DNA from: Ferruginibacter sp.
Lineage (GTDB): Bacteria > Bacteroidota > Bacteroidia > Chitinophagales > Chitinophagaceae
Assembly: GCF_028288465.1 (NCBI RefSeq)
Contig: NZ_JAQBNR010000016.1
Coordinates: forward strand, 62,001 to 126,000
Direction: 5' to 3'
Length of the DNA stretch: 64,000 bases
The stretch's first letter is position 1. Each line of letters opens with the position of its first letter. The notes beneath the pieces were generated by a model. That model worked only from the letters and a program-made list of their open reading frames with translations. It did no database searches and had not been told where the DNA came from. Below are positions 46,382 to 55,208 of this stretch, piece by piece. The position numbers were made by a program, and so were the translations under genes.

Positions 46382-47441
46382 TGGTTATCGTTAAGTTTAC
46401 TGTGTACAATTCGGCTGTTTTATGCACTTCCAACACATGTTTTTCCGGGTAAATAAGTTGCAGCCGTTTTTGAATCAGCTCATTGCCTAAGCCGCTGTCA
46501 GGTGGCCGCACGGTCGGTTTCGAATCAAATTTATTTTCACATACCAATTGTATGGTTTTATCATTTATAACGATGTGAACGGTGATGGCATTCGCCAGTT
46601 TTTTATTATTGGTATGCTTAAAAGCATTTTCAATAAATGGAATAAAAATCATCGGCGCAATCATCTTATTGCCAATTGGCCCTGTTACTAAAAACCGTAC
46701 ATAATTGGGATTGGCTGTTCTTATTTTTTGCAGGGCGATGTATTTTTCGATGTATTCAATTTCCTGCGACAGCAGAATCTGGTCGGCCATTGTTTCGTAC
46801 AACATAAACCGCATGATGTCGGATAACTTATTTAAATAGTTGGACGCCTCAACAGCGTCTTTTATAATGAGTGCATCGATGTTGTTGATGGTATTGAACA
46901 GAAGATGCGGATCCAGTTTGGATTTGATCAGCGCCAGTTCCATTTCATGGTTCTTTTCTTTTAAAGCCTGCTTTAATTTTATTTCGTTGAACCACGTGAT
47001 AAACCCCTTGATCACCAAAGCAACCATGCCACAAACCGAACCAATAAACGTCATGATAATGATTACCCTGACAGCAGTCGACCGGCCGTTTTTTCCACCC
47101 TGGTCCATGTCGATCACACGGCCTGTTTCAATTAAATACCGGTGGAAAATGTAGGCTACAATGGATGCACAAACGGATATAAGCAAACCAACAGCAATGG
47201 CCTGGAGAAACTTTTTTTGCTGCAGGTATTTGGGAAACAAAATAAAATAGTATAAATAAAATGTAATAAAGGAAGGTGTAAAGGCAAACAGTAAGATATT
47301 TTTAAAAGCTATCACCATGCGGGAGTTTGGCGCACTGGCATACAGGCTGCTGCGGTAGTAAACACTTAGCATGATTACAATCAAAATAAAATAGCAGGCC
47401 CAAAAGCCGATGTGTAATGAAACAATAAAAGACTTTTTCAT
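46374..47441 (-). CDS. LytS-type membrane histidine kinase
   Basis: 355 residues with four transmembrane segments (about 6-28, 48-72, 80-103, 118-140), a linker and the His_kinase domain with the phospho-acceptor in LDPHLLFNTINN. The HATPase region is short, with PMIFIPFIENAFKHTNN as the N-box and GLGNELIQKRL as a G-box. No external sensor domain is present, so it probably senses within the membrane or through a partner. It is the first gene of the pair with the LytTR regulator. Confidence 0.95.
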   Translation of the reverse strand: MKKSFIVSLHIGFWACYFILIVIMLSVYYRSSLYASAPNSRMVIAFKNILLFAFTPSFITFYLYYFILFPKYLQQKKFLQAIAVGLLISVCASIVAYIFHRYLIETGRVIDMDQGGKNGRSTAVRVIIIMTFIGSVCGMVALVIKGFITWFNEIKLKQALKEKNHEMELALIKSKLDPHLLFNTINNIDALIIKDAVEASNYLNKLSDIMRFMLYETMADQILLSQEIEYIEKYIALQKIRTANPNYVRFLVTGPIGNKMIAPMIFIPFIENAFKHTNNKKLANAITVHIVINDKTIQLVCENKFDSKPTVRPPDSGLGNELIQKRLQLIYPEKHVLEVHKTAELYTVNLTITNG

Positions 47442-47776
47442 AATTCAAGTACCTAAAGAACATGAAGGTCTCTTTTTAATTTCACTTTAGCGCAAGTGAT
47501 ATGCAAACGGGCAGTATTTGTCTGCGAAATGAGTTGTTGCAAAAAGGCTCCGGTCCGTTCAAAATAGGGCAAGGTTTTCAGCATTTAAATATCCTGAATG
47601 CCTCCGCCTCTGATGCAGGTATAACTTTCAGGAAGCCTTGTTTAAAGATATTTTTATGCTGCCAAGCCAGTGAATATCGTAGTAAAAACTTTTTTATTGA
47701 TTCTTTTTGCAATATAATCAAACCCCTCAAAATCAATGTTCAATAATCAAATACTCTTGCACAAAATCCCCGTCAA
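47442..47776. other. Intergenic, no gene recognised
   Basis: About 335 bp upstream of the kinase. An 81-codon plus-strand frame (47501-47746) has no family resemblance. No copy of the promoter motif of the neighbouring regulon is present here, so the kinase pair itself does not seem to be part of it. Confidence 0.4.
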
Positions 47777-48384
47777 CTACGTTACTTGTTTGCCTTGAAA
47801 TGCAGGCCTGAAGGCATATTGATAAGTCAGGTCAAACGCCATTTTATGCATCGGATATCTAAATCCTCCGGCAAACCTATAATCCATTTTCAACGGGGTT
47901 ACCTGATAGTTATTTTCAGGTACTGCCGCGGCGGCGCCGATAAAAGTATTTTGTGGCACATTGGCCACCCTCATCTGAAAATCATATTTACCAATGGACT
48001 CTTTACTGTTTGTATTTAATAATACCGATGCCTGGAGACCACCCTCAACCGACCATCGTTTTCCCATTTTAAGGAAGGCCAGCAAAGGTATGTCTGCATA
48101 ATATAAACGGGTGTATCTCGTGACCTTGTTATAAAACTGGATATTGCTGGCAGTATCATTCAGGTAAACCGCTTTGCTTACGCCGTGACCGCTGGTTGTT
48201 ACTACAGAACCAGCTGTTAAACCCATGCTTACATAAAAATTTGAAGAGGCGTTTAAAGTACCTCTGCGGCAGGAAAAGGTTGCAGGCTTTGCTGCTAGCC
48301 TGGAGTTGCGTTTACAGCAGTGCCAACAGAAAACGGAAAATCCACTGCCCTTACTCGCCGGTAAAAATTAAAAAAAGGCTCCAT
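47777..48384 (-). pseudogene. Outer-membrane barrel gene with frameshift and missing 5' part
   Basis: The open 149-codon frame (start 48226) is the C-terminal half of a beta-barrel protein (YTRLYYADIPLLAFLKMGKRW; VEGGLQASVLLN; YQYAFRPAFQGKQ). Its apparent start Met is internal: the preceding in-frame codons give NASSNFYVS, a further barrel strand. A neighbouring frame upstream gives EPFFNFYRRV and VDFPFSVGTAVNATPG to a TAG at 48295, which is also barrel sequence. So the gene is frameshifted and lacks its start. A TAA precedes the upstream part. Confidence 0.6.
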
Positions 48385-48436
48385 CACAAACACTATTTTT
48401 TATAATCTACTGTTTGCAACCGGCATTTTTCCAGCA

Positions 48437-48493
48437 TGTCCTTTTTTGACATCAAACTGTCCCTTCGAAGGACGAAAGCCGCTGTAGCTTTGC
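48437..48493 (+). promoter_or_regulatory. Conserved LytTR-type promoter, copy 1
   Basis: TGTCC (48437) and TGTCC (48458) are 21 bp apart, with GACA between them. A perfect -7 box TAGCTTTGC starts at 48485, exactly 48 bp from the first TGTC. The ATG of the esterase is 38 bp after the -7 box. Copies 2, 3 and 5 have the same spacings. Confidence 0.75.
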
Positions 48494-48522
48494 ATCATAC
48501 GATAACCAATTAAATATAAAAA

Positions 48523-49347
48523 ATGAAAAATAAAGCAATGTTACTCAAACAAATCTTTGCATCAGCATGTGCAATTATGTTGCTTTTTCTACTTGGCTCA
48601 TGCAAAAAAGAATCATTCAACTCAGGTGCAACAAAAGAGTTTATTTTACAATCTGCTACAAACGGCGCCTCCTATCAAATTAAGGTTGGGTTACCCTCCA
48701 ATTACAATCCCGTGGTGGAAAAATATGCAACTATCTATGTGTTGGACGGGGATGAAATTTTTGATTTCGTAGCGAACAAGTGCCAACAAATTTCAAATGA
48801 CCTTGGTGTTAAAAATGTATTGGTTGTAGGTATTGGCTGCGGGCAAGACCGCAGCCTGGATTACACTCCAACAAAAATCAACTCAATAAGCGGCTGTGCT
48901 CCCCAATTCCTGCATTTTATTGAAACGCAATTGATACCCAAAATTGAGCAGGATTATAAGGTAGATACTGCCAGAGCCAGCAGGGTAATTCTTGGTCACT
49001 CTTATGGAGGTTTATTTGGTGGATATGCTTTCAGTATTCATAATAAGTTGTTTGGTAATTATATCTTACTGAGCCCTTCATTTTGGTTCGATGATCTTGT
49101 TGCTTTACGGCAGGAAAAGGATAACCGGAACGATAACAAAACAAGAAAACAATTGGTATTTATGGGCATCGGCGAAGCAGAAAATGCAGGAAGGATGCAA
49201 GCTCCTTTCGAGGCATTTTACCAGGCACTGCAAAAAAACTATTTTGATATTAAACTCGAAAAAAATCGTGAAAGGAATTTAGACCACCTGGGGTCAAGAA
49301 ATCCCAATATAGAAAAAGGCCTCCATTTCTATTTTCAAAACAGGTAA
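48523..49347 (+). CDS. Lipoprotein esterase, alpha/beta-hydrolase (esterase-D/BesA-like)
   Basis: 274 residues. A signal peptide ends in FLLGSC (lipobox Cys), so it is a lipoprotein. GHSYGG at the nucleophile elbow and the following LSPSFWF are typical of the esterase-D/ferri-bacillibactin esterase family (YVLDGDEIFDF near the start), with the C-terminal His in RNLDHLG. It hydrolyses an ester-linked substrate at the envelope; a siderophore is one possibility. It starts under the first copy of the shared promoter. Confidence 0.88.
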   Translation: MKNKAMLLKQIFASACAIMLLFLLGSCKKESFNSGATKEFILQSATNGASYQIKVGLPSNYNPVVEKYATIYVLDGDEIFDFVANKCQQISNDLGVKNVLVVGIGCGQDRSLDYTPTKINSISGCAPQFLHFIETQLIPKIEQDYKVDTARASRVILGHSYGGLFGGYAFSIHNKLFGNYILLSPSFWFDDLVALRQEKDNRNDNKTRKQLVFMGIGEAENAGRMQAPFEAFYQALQKNYFDIKLEKNRERNLDHLGSRNPNIEKGLHFYFQNR

Positions 49348-49392
49348 CGCCAGGCCAACATTCATTTAGTTTATTTCCAAAACATCATTTAT

Positions 49393-50007
49393 ATGAAACA
49401 GCATAAATTATTATTCATCATTTTCTCAGTTTTAAGCTTTACCAATAGTTTTGCCCAAACCGAAAAACAATCAATAAAAGTAAAACACTTTGCAGTAAAG
49501 CAATTAACCATTGAGCCGGGCATTGGTATCCATTCCAATTTTGGAACAGATTTACTCATCACAAACCTGGTTCAATGGAATCCTAAGAAACATCTTGCCT
49601 TTGCTTCACATTCGTCTTATAATATCAATAATTTACTTCAGCGAAATTTTAATGGTATCAAGACCGAACACAATTATTCCGTTAATCAAAAGTTTGGCGT
49701 AGGTACTACATTCTATTCAAAAAGAAGCTCCAATACATTTTTATTAATGGCTGGTGTAAAATACACTTCCTTCAAGGAAAGTTTAGTTAATCCCGATGAC
49801 AAAAATGTAAGTGCTGGCGTAAATGCTTTCAGTCCTGATTATGGATTGATGTACAGCCTGAAGAAGGGAGTCAAAAAATATTTTTTCAGTTTTCGCATGT
49901 ATGTACCTCTTTATCCCTGGCCTGTTAAAGCCACTAATATTTCAGCTGTGGATGGTAATATCAATAATATTGCTCTGGAGTTTGGTGCAGGCATAAAAAT
50001 TAAATAA
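49393..50007 (+). CDS. Outer-membrane beta-barrel protein of unknown function
   Basis: 204 residues. A signal peptide ends near SFAQ. The remainder is alternating strands (IEPGIGIHSNFGTDLLITNLV; FGVGTTFYSKRSSNTFLLMAG; YFFSFRMYVPLYPWP), ending in EFGAGIKIK. It follows the esterase by 45 bp and is probably in the same transcript. No specific substrate. Confidence 0.75.
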   Translation: MKQHKLLFIIFSVLSFTNSFAQTEKQSIKVKHFAVKQLTIEPGIGIHSNFGTDLLITNLVQWNPKKHLAFASHSSYNINNLLQRNFNGIKTEHNYSVNQKFGVGTTFYSKRSSNTFLLMAGVKYTSFKESLVNPDDKNVSAGVNAFSPDYGLMYSLKKGVKKYFFSFRMYVPLYPWPVKATNISAVDGNINNIALEFGAGIKIK

Positions 50008-50118
50008 AAACTGTGCTAACAATTTTGTTGAGCCTGAATTTGAGTAACTAAACTACCTGTTGATATAATTGCCGAAAGAGTAACTATAACCAATTCTAAA
50101 AACGCTTCTAAATAAAAC

Positions 50119-50946
50119 ATGATGAAACTTAATCTAACTGTGATACTGTCACTACTCATCGCTACTGGACTTGCACAGCCACAAAAAAAGGTGGAGGTAT
50201 TGACATTGGGGTCATTCCATTTTGCTTTTCACAATTTAGACTTAATCAAAACTACCGCAGATGACCAGATTGATGTTCTTGACCCTAAATATCAAAAGGA
50301 AATTGAAGACATTGTTGCACGGATTGCTAAGTTTAAACCCACCGTTATCGCCATTGAAGAAGATCCGGAAAAGCAGGCTAAATATGACTCACTGTATAAT
50401 CAATATTTGCAAGGTCACTATAATTTAAAACGGGGTGAAGAAGAACAAATTGGATTCAGGATTGCGAAAATGATGAACCTGAAAAGACTTAATTGTGTTA
50501 ACGCCTGGGGAACAGACTATGAGGCGCTGAACAAAGTTTTGGACGGAAAGGACAGCATGGAGAATAAAAAATTCATGAACTATTTTAATCAATGTGCGGA
50601 TACTTTAAAACGATATTTTCCAAAACCAATTTTCAAAACAAAAGGGATCAAGGCAGAACTCATACAAAAAAATGATCCCAAAAATATCAACTCAGATCTG
50701 GGAACCTATTTGATTGGCATTTTCAAGTATGAAACCACCGACAATAAATTTTTTGGGCCAGACTTTGTTACAGGTTGGTGGTTCAATAGAAATTTGAGAA
50801 TTTTCAGAAATATTCAAAAAATAAGCACAACACCAGCGGATAGAGTATTGGTTATTTTTGGTGCGGGACACATGACCCTACTGAATTCATTTTTCGACGC
50901 TTCCCCGGAATACAAATTGCTTAAAGTAAACGATTACTTACAATAA
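50119..50946 (+). CDS. DUF5694 family protein
   Basis: 275 residues with a signal peptide (about 1-19). LTLGSFHFAFHNLD near the N-terminus, TVIAIEEDPEKQ, and RVLVIFGAGHMTLLNSFF near the C-terminus are the conserved blocks of DUF5694; the layout (a GxxH start and GAGH end) recalls TraB/TIKI-like proteins, possibly metalloproteases. Function unproven. About 110 bp separates it from the barrel gene. Confidence 0.85.
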   Translation: MMKLNLTVILSLLIATGLAQPQKKVEVLTLGSFHFAFHNLDLIKTTADDQIDVLDPKYQKEIEDIVARIAKFKPTVIAIEEDPEKQAKYDSLYNQYLQGHYNLKRGEEEQIGFRIAKMMNLKRLNCVNAWGTDYEALNKVLDGKDSMENKKFMNYFNQCADTLKRYFPKPIFKTKGIKAELIQKNDPKNINSDLGTYLIGIFKYETTDNKFFGPDFVTGWWFNRNLRIFRNIQKISTTPADRVLVIFGAGHMTLLNSFFDASPEYKLLKVNDYLQ

Positions 50947-51075
50947 AATCTCAGCTAACGTATAGGGATTGGCGAGACTCTAAAAGTAATTTTATATTTT
51001 CTAACCAATGTCAACGAAAGCAGTAAATGACTCATCTGCTTTAATCCATTTAAATAATTAAATAAAACAAAAATA

Positions 51076-52029
51076 ATGAACGCAGCAGTTTACATTCAAT
51101 ATGGTTCGCCAGAGGTGCTCCACGTTAATGATGTTGAAAAGCCAACTCCAAAGGATAATGAAATTCTATTAAAGGTTAAAGCCACCGCAGTCAATTCAGG
51201 TGATGTGAGATTGCGAAAAGCCGATCCATTTGCAGTGAGATTTTTTTTCGGTTTGATAAAGCCAAAAATTAATATTCTTGGAAGTGTTTTTTCAGGCGAA
51301 GTTGAAAGTATCGGGAAAGATGTAAAAAAGTTTAAAGTCGGTGACTTTGTGTTTGGTCATACGGATATGAGTTTTGGTTCATATGCCGAGTATAAATGTC
51401 TGCCAGAAAATGGGTCTTTGGCTTTAAAACCTGCTCACATTTCTCACAAGGAAGCAGCAGTAATTCCTTTTGGTGGAGTTACAGCATTGCATTTTATAAA
51501 AAAAGCGAAAATAAAAAAAGGGCAAAAAGTGCTTATAGTAGGCGCTTCCGGTGCAGTGGGAAGTGCCGCCGTTCAATTGGCCAGGTCAGTTGGAGCCAAT
51601 GTTACCGGTGTTTGCAGCACTGCAAATATTGCTTTAGTAAAATCGATCGGAGCAAATAAAGTAATTGATTATACACAAGAGGATTTTACCAAAGATGGGG
51701 AAACTTATGATATCATTTTTGATACACTGAAAACAATACCTGTTTTTCGAAGTTTAAAATCACTTAATAAAAATGGCATCATGATTCTTAGCGCCGCAGG
51801 AATGTCAGAAATGCTGCAAGGCTTTTGGGTTTCGATGACAAGTAGCAAAAAGGTAATCACCGGTATAATCAGTCATACAGCAGCAGATATTAATTTTCTA
51901 AAGGTGCTTATTGAAGCAGATAAATTGAAACCAGTAATTGACAGGACTTATTTATTGGAGCAAATTGCAGAAGCGCACGCTTATGTTGACAAAGGACATA
52001 AGAAAGGAAATGTTGCAATCGAAGTCTAA
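51076..52029 (+). CDS. NAD(P)-dependent alcohol dehydrogenase / quinone oxidoreductase
   Basis: 317 residues, MDR superfamily. AVNSGDVRLRK is the start of the GroES-like domain, VGASGAVGSAAVQLA the NADPH motif. No zinc-binding Cys/His set. FKVGDFVFGHTDMSFGSYAE matches the quinone oxidoreductase branch. Similar to the enzyme at 23.3 kb but clearly distinct. Followed by 350 bp of non-coding DNA and a terminator. Confidence 0.92.
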   Translation: MNAAVYIQYGSPEVLHVNDVEKPTPKDNEILLKVKATAVNSGDVRLRKADPFAVRFFFGLIKPKINILGSVFSGEVESIGKDVKKFKVGDFVFGHTDMSFGSYAEYKCLPENGSLALKPAHISHKEAAVIPFGGVTALHFIKKAKIKKGQKVLIVGASGAVGSAAVQLARSVGANVTGVCSTANIALVKSIGANKVIDYTQEDFTKDGETYDIIFDTLKTIPVFRSLKSLNKNGIMILSAAGMSEMLQGFWVSMTSSKKVITGIISHTAADINFLKVLIEADKLKPVIDRTYLLEQIAEAHAYVDKGHKKGNVAIEV

Positions 52030-52378
52030 TATAAAAACCTATACGCTATCTATTTCTGAAGAAAAACCATAGCAGTGCAATTAGTAATTTCAGGCATTCG
52101 TGTTAAGATAATTGTGCATGCTAAAAACAATATTCCTAGCTCCGGAACGATATAGAATATCAATAACCAAAAGTGATTTTTTACCAACAAGTGCAGTCTG
52201 GATAAAATAAATTGAAAGGATTATTAAAGCTGCAATGAAGGAAATATTCAATAATAAACGCCTCGATTTTTTTTATTTTTCCCCGGCCTGTATTTAATCT
52301 ACACTGATTTATATCATCGCTTAGTACCAACGATAAATAGCTTTTTCAATTTGCCAGTTGCCATCCAATCTGCATAAA

Positions 52379-52407
52379 AATATCCATCTCAAAATGGATA
52401 TTTTTTA
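52379..52407 (+). terminator. Intrinsic terminator upstream of the efflux operon
   Basis: AATATCCAT and ATGGATATT form a nine-base stem with a CTCAAA loop followed by six T residues. It stops transcription from the oxidoreductase 350 bp upstream and isolates the operon promoter starting 25 bp later. Nothing else was found in 52030-52378. Confidence 0.75.
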
Positions 52408-52431
52408 TTCCCCAACACGCTTATTTTTTTT

Positions 52432-52488
52432 TGTCCGTTTTTGACATCAGCCTGTCCTTCCGGCCGCTGAAAGCCGCTCTACCTTTAC
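52432..52488 (+). promoter_or_regulatory. Conserved LytTR-type promoter, copy 2
   Basis: TGTCCGTTTTTGACATCA (52432) with a second TGTCC at 52453 (21 bp later) and TACCTTTAC (-7 box) at 52480, 48 bp from the first TGTC. The peptide ATG is 39 bp from the -7 box. The region matches copy 3 (59675) nearly base for base through GTCCGTTTTTGACATCA, CTGTCCTT and CGCTGAAAGCC. Confidence 0.8.
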
Positions 52489-52518
52489 ATCATAAAATAA
52501 CAACTAAATAAAATAAAA

Positions 52519-52740
52519 ATGAAAAAAGTAGTATTTGCAATCCAGGTTTTGGGTTTATTAGCAATGTTCCCGGTATGTATTGCAGCTGAATTAAATCGCG
52601 GAAGTGAAACAGTTCCTGTAAATAATACATCGGGGAATTTTTTTAAGGATCCAACAAAAACAAGCACCCAGTCCAAAGTAAAAACGCCGAAAGAAAATAT
52701 TGACAAGGTGCTGTTTTTAACGGATTTACTCCACTTTTAA
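52519..52740 (+). CDS. Small secreted peptide A (heads RND operon)
   Basis: 73 residues. The N-terminus fits a signal-type helix (MKKVVFAIQVLGLLAMFPVC); the rest is polar (NRGSETVPVNNTSG; SKVKTPKENIDKVLF). It is a paralogue of the peptide at 59.76 kb: Phe6, Gln9, Gly12, Ala15, Phe17, Cys20, Glu24, Gly28, Pro33 and Asn35 are shared with no gap in the first 35 residues. It is the first gene of the tolC/RND operon (11 bp to tolC). No known family. A role as secreted signal, chaperone or leader is open. Confidence 0.75.
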   Translation: MKKVVFAIQVLGLLAMFPVCIAAELNRGSETVPVNNTSGNFFKDPTKTSTQSKVKTPKENIDKVLFLTDLLHF

Positions 52741-52751
52741 AATTACAAATC

Positions 52752-54137
52752 ATGAAAGCCTTAAAATTGACGGGCGTCATTATTCTCCTATTTTGGCCTG
52801 GTTACCTTATGTTGTTTGCCCAGCAAGTAGCAAATCCTGGAAAGGCGCTGGAACAATATATCAGGCTTGGTTTAAAAAATAATTTAGCCTTGCAGGAGAA
52901 GCAGTTCGACCTTCAGAAATCGCACCTTGCCCTCCGGGAAGCCAGGAGTTTTTATTTACCAACCATTAGTTTTCAAAGTGATTACAATTTAGCAAAAGGA
53001 GGTCGGTCAATAGATCTGCCCCTTGGTGATTTGCTGAACAGTGCTTATGCAAGTCTTAATAAATTAACTGCTTCCAGTGATTTTAAGATGGTGCAGAATC
53101 AACAATTCGCTTTGATGCAACCTGTTTTCCAGGATACCAGGATTCAAACAAATGTTTCCCTGGTAAACCAGGAGATCAGGTATTTTAACCTGATACGAAA
53201 AGAAGCAATTACAGAAAAACAGGCAGCGGTAAATGTGTATAAGCGGGAACTGATAAAAGATATCCAGGTAGCTTATTATCATTATCTGCTGGCGCAGCAA
53301 TTGATCGGAATTTATAAAAATGCCGGTGAGTTATTGCAGGATAATATCAGGTACACCGAAGTGCTGATAAGGAATGGAAGGGCTTTAAAAAGTAGTCTGC
53401 TGAAAGTACAGGTACAACTTTCAAGCAACGCCGCTTTGCTTTCAGAAGCAGAAAATAAATCGAAGACAGCGGCAGCTTATTTTAATTTTTTGATCAATGC
53501 ACCACTGGATGCATCGATTGTCACAGACGCTGGTTTTTACCAAACATCTGATCTTGCGGCAAATGACAATTTAAAAGAAAATAGGTTTGGCAGAGAAGAA
53601 ATCAGTCTTGTTCAAAGTTTGACCAGGCAATCGGCGCTGTTAGTAAGAAAAGAGAGAGCCGCCTGGTTACCACAGGTAGGGGCATTTTTCAACGCAGGCA
53701 TCCAGGGGCGTACTTATAAAATGAATTCGGATCATGCATACCTGTTTGGCGGTGTACAACTAAAATGGACTATTTACAATGGTTCAAAAACATCCAGCCG
53801 AGCAAAACAGGCGGCCACAGATTTTCAAATGCTCCAGGTACAATTAATTGAAACAACGCGGCAGATTGAGTTAGAAACTATCAACAAAAAGCTGGAACTA
53901 AATTCTGCCCTGGCTAAATTAACCGCGTCAAAATCCAATCAGCTACTCGCTTTAGAAATTTACAGGGAAACCCAACTACGGTATCGCCAGGGCCAGGCAT
54001 TAAGTATCGAATTACTGGATGCTTTCACACAGCTGATTAACAGCCGGCTTGAATTTGAAACGAATCAGACAGAGATATTAATCAAGCAAGCAGAGGTTGA
54101 AAGAGCAACTGCATCTTACATTTTCCCAAATACATAA
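52752..54137 (+). CDS. TolC-family outer-membrane efflux protein
   Basis: 461 residues. A signal peptide (to about residue 27), then two long coiled-coil repeats typical of TolC (VVNVYKRELIKDIQVAYYHY-type helices; LSKLTASKSNQLL-type) around the barrel. Pairs with the MFP and RND genes downstream (10 bp to the next start), forming a complete tripartite pump. Confidence 0.93.
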   Translation: MKALKLTGVIILLFWPGYLMLFAQQVANPGKALEQYIRLGLKNNLALQEKQFDLQKSHLALREARSFYLPTISFQSDYNLAKGGRSIDLPLGDLLNSAYASLNKLTASSDFKMVQNQQFALMQPVFQDTRIQTNVSLVNQEIRYFNLIRKEAITEKQAAVNVYKRELIKDIQVAYYHYLLAQQLIGIYKNAGELLQDNIRYTEVLIRNGRALKSSLLKVQVQLSSNAALLSEAENKSKTAAAYFNFLINAPLDASIVTDAGFYQTSDLAANDNLKENRFGREEISLVQSLTRQSALLVRKERAAWLPQVGAFFNAGIQGRTYKMNSDHAYLFGGVQLKWTIYNGSKTSSRAKQAATDFQMLQVQLIETTRQIELETINKKLELNSALAKLTASKSNQLLALEIYRETQLRYRQGQALSIELLDAFTQLINSRLEFETNQTEILIKQAEVERATASYIFPNT

Positions 54138-54147
54138 ACAACAAAAA

Positions 54148-55188
54148 ATGAAAAAGAAACTATTATTAAAATTGATGGCGATGGTGTTGCTTTTGCAGGC
54201 CTGCCACCACAAACCAATTGCAGACAAGCCAACCCAGCCTATTGCCGTAAGAACACAACAGGTAGAGTTTAAAGAGTATGCTGTGCCGGTTATCAGCAGC
54301 GGAATTGTTAGTTCCGGAATTGAAGCAAGACTTAGTTTTAAAACCGGTGGAGTTATCTCCCGCATGTATGTTAAAGAAGGCGAGATGGTGCACAAGGGGC
54401 AACTGCTTGCCATGTTAAATATGACGGAGGTTGATGCCCAGGTTACCCAGCTTCAATCTGCTTACAAAAAAGCAAAACGGGATTTTCTGCGGGCTGATAA
54501 CTTACTAAAAGACAGTGGGACTACTAAGGAACAATGGGAAAATGCCAGTACAGAATTGCAGATGAGTGGAGAATCGCTGAAGATAGCCTCGTTTAACAAA
54601 CAGTACTCTGCGATCTACTCCACTGTGTCCGGAAGGGTCATCAGTAAATTGGGCAACGAGGGCGAAATGGCGGCGCCTGGTACGCCCGTATATATCATCA
54701 ATTCTACCAATGAAGAGGACTGGGTAATTCGCGTTGGAGTAGCTGATAAAGACTGGGCCCGCATTCGTTTAAGAGATAAAGCAGCAGTAACATTAGATGC
54801 TTACCCCGGACAAATATTTCCTGCCACGGTTTCCAATATAGCACAAGCTTCAGATCAGGGTTCTGGAACTTTTGCAATTGAGTTAAAAATCAATCCGGGG
54901 TCACAAAAATTTGCCAACGGCCTCATTGGTAAAGTACAGATTTTGCCAACAATAACAGACAAAGTATATCTTATCCCGGTTGCCGCAATTCACGAAGCTG
55001 ATGCAAAAAGCGCAAACGTTTTTTCTGTATCCCTTAATAGAAAAATGGCAACCATTCACAAGGTTCAAGTCGCCTACATATTAAAGGATATGGTTGCTGC
55101 CAGGTCAGGTCTTGAAAATGTGCAGGAGGTTGTGACTGATGGGGGTGCTTACTTATCTGATAAGCTCCCCTTAGCAATTCAACATTAA
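54148..55188 (+). CDS. Membrane-fusion (HlyD/AcrA-like) lipoprotein of the RND pump
   Basis: 346 residues from ATG 54148. Lipobox LLLQAC at residues 14-19 marks it as a periplasmic lipoprotein. RLSFKTGGVISRMYVKEGEMV is the lipoyl domain, the helical hairpin (VDAQVTQLQSAYKKAKRDF) follows, then beta-barrel and MP domains. It links TolC with the RND pump. The frame upstream to 54097 is open but lies within tolC. Confidence 0.93.
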   Translation: MKKKLLLKLMAMVLLLQACHHKPIADKPTQPIAVRTQQVEFKEYAVPVISSGIVSSGIEARLSFKTGGVISRMYVKEGEMVHKGQLLAMLNMTEVDAQVTQLQSAYKKAKRDFLRADNLLKDSGTTKEQWENASTELQMSGESLKIASFNKQYSAIYSTVSGRVISKLGNEGEMAAPGTPVYIINSTNEEDWVIRVGVADKDWARIRLRDKAAVTLDAYPGQIFPATVSNIAQASDQGSGTFAIELKINPGSQKFANGLIGKVQILPTITDKVYLIPVAAIHEADAKSANVFSVSLNRKMATIHKVQVAYILKDMVAARSGLENVQEVVTDGGAYLSDKLPLAIQH

Positions 55189-55208
55189 TCATCTTAATAA
55201 TTTAAGTC

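Noticed and set aside
47501-47746. 81-codon plus-strand frame upstream of the LytS gene
   Set aside because: No family resemblance and no -7 box at a suitable distance; the kinase promoter must lie here.
48196-48405. 69-codon plus-strand frame over the broken barrel gene
   Set aside because: The minus-strand translations of the same stretch give barrel strands, so this is the shadow.
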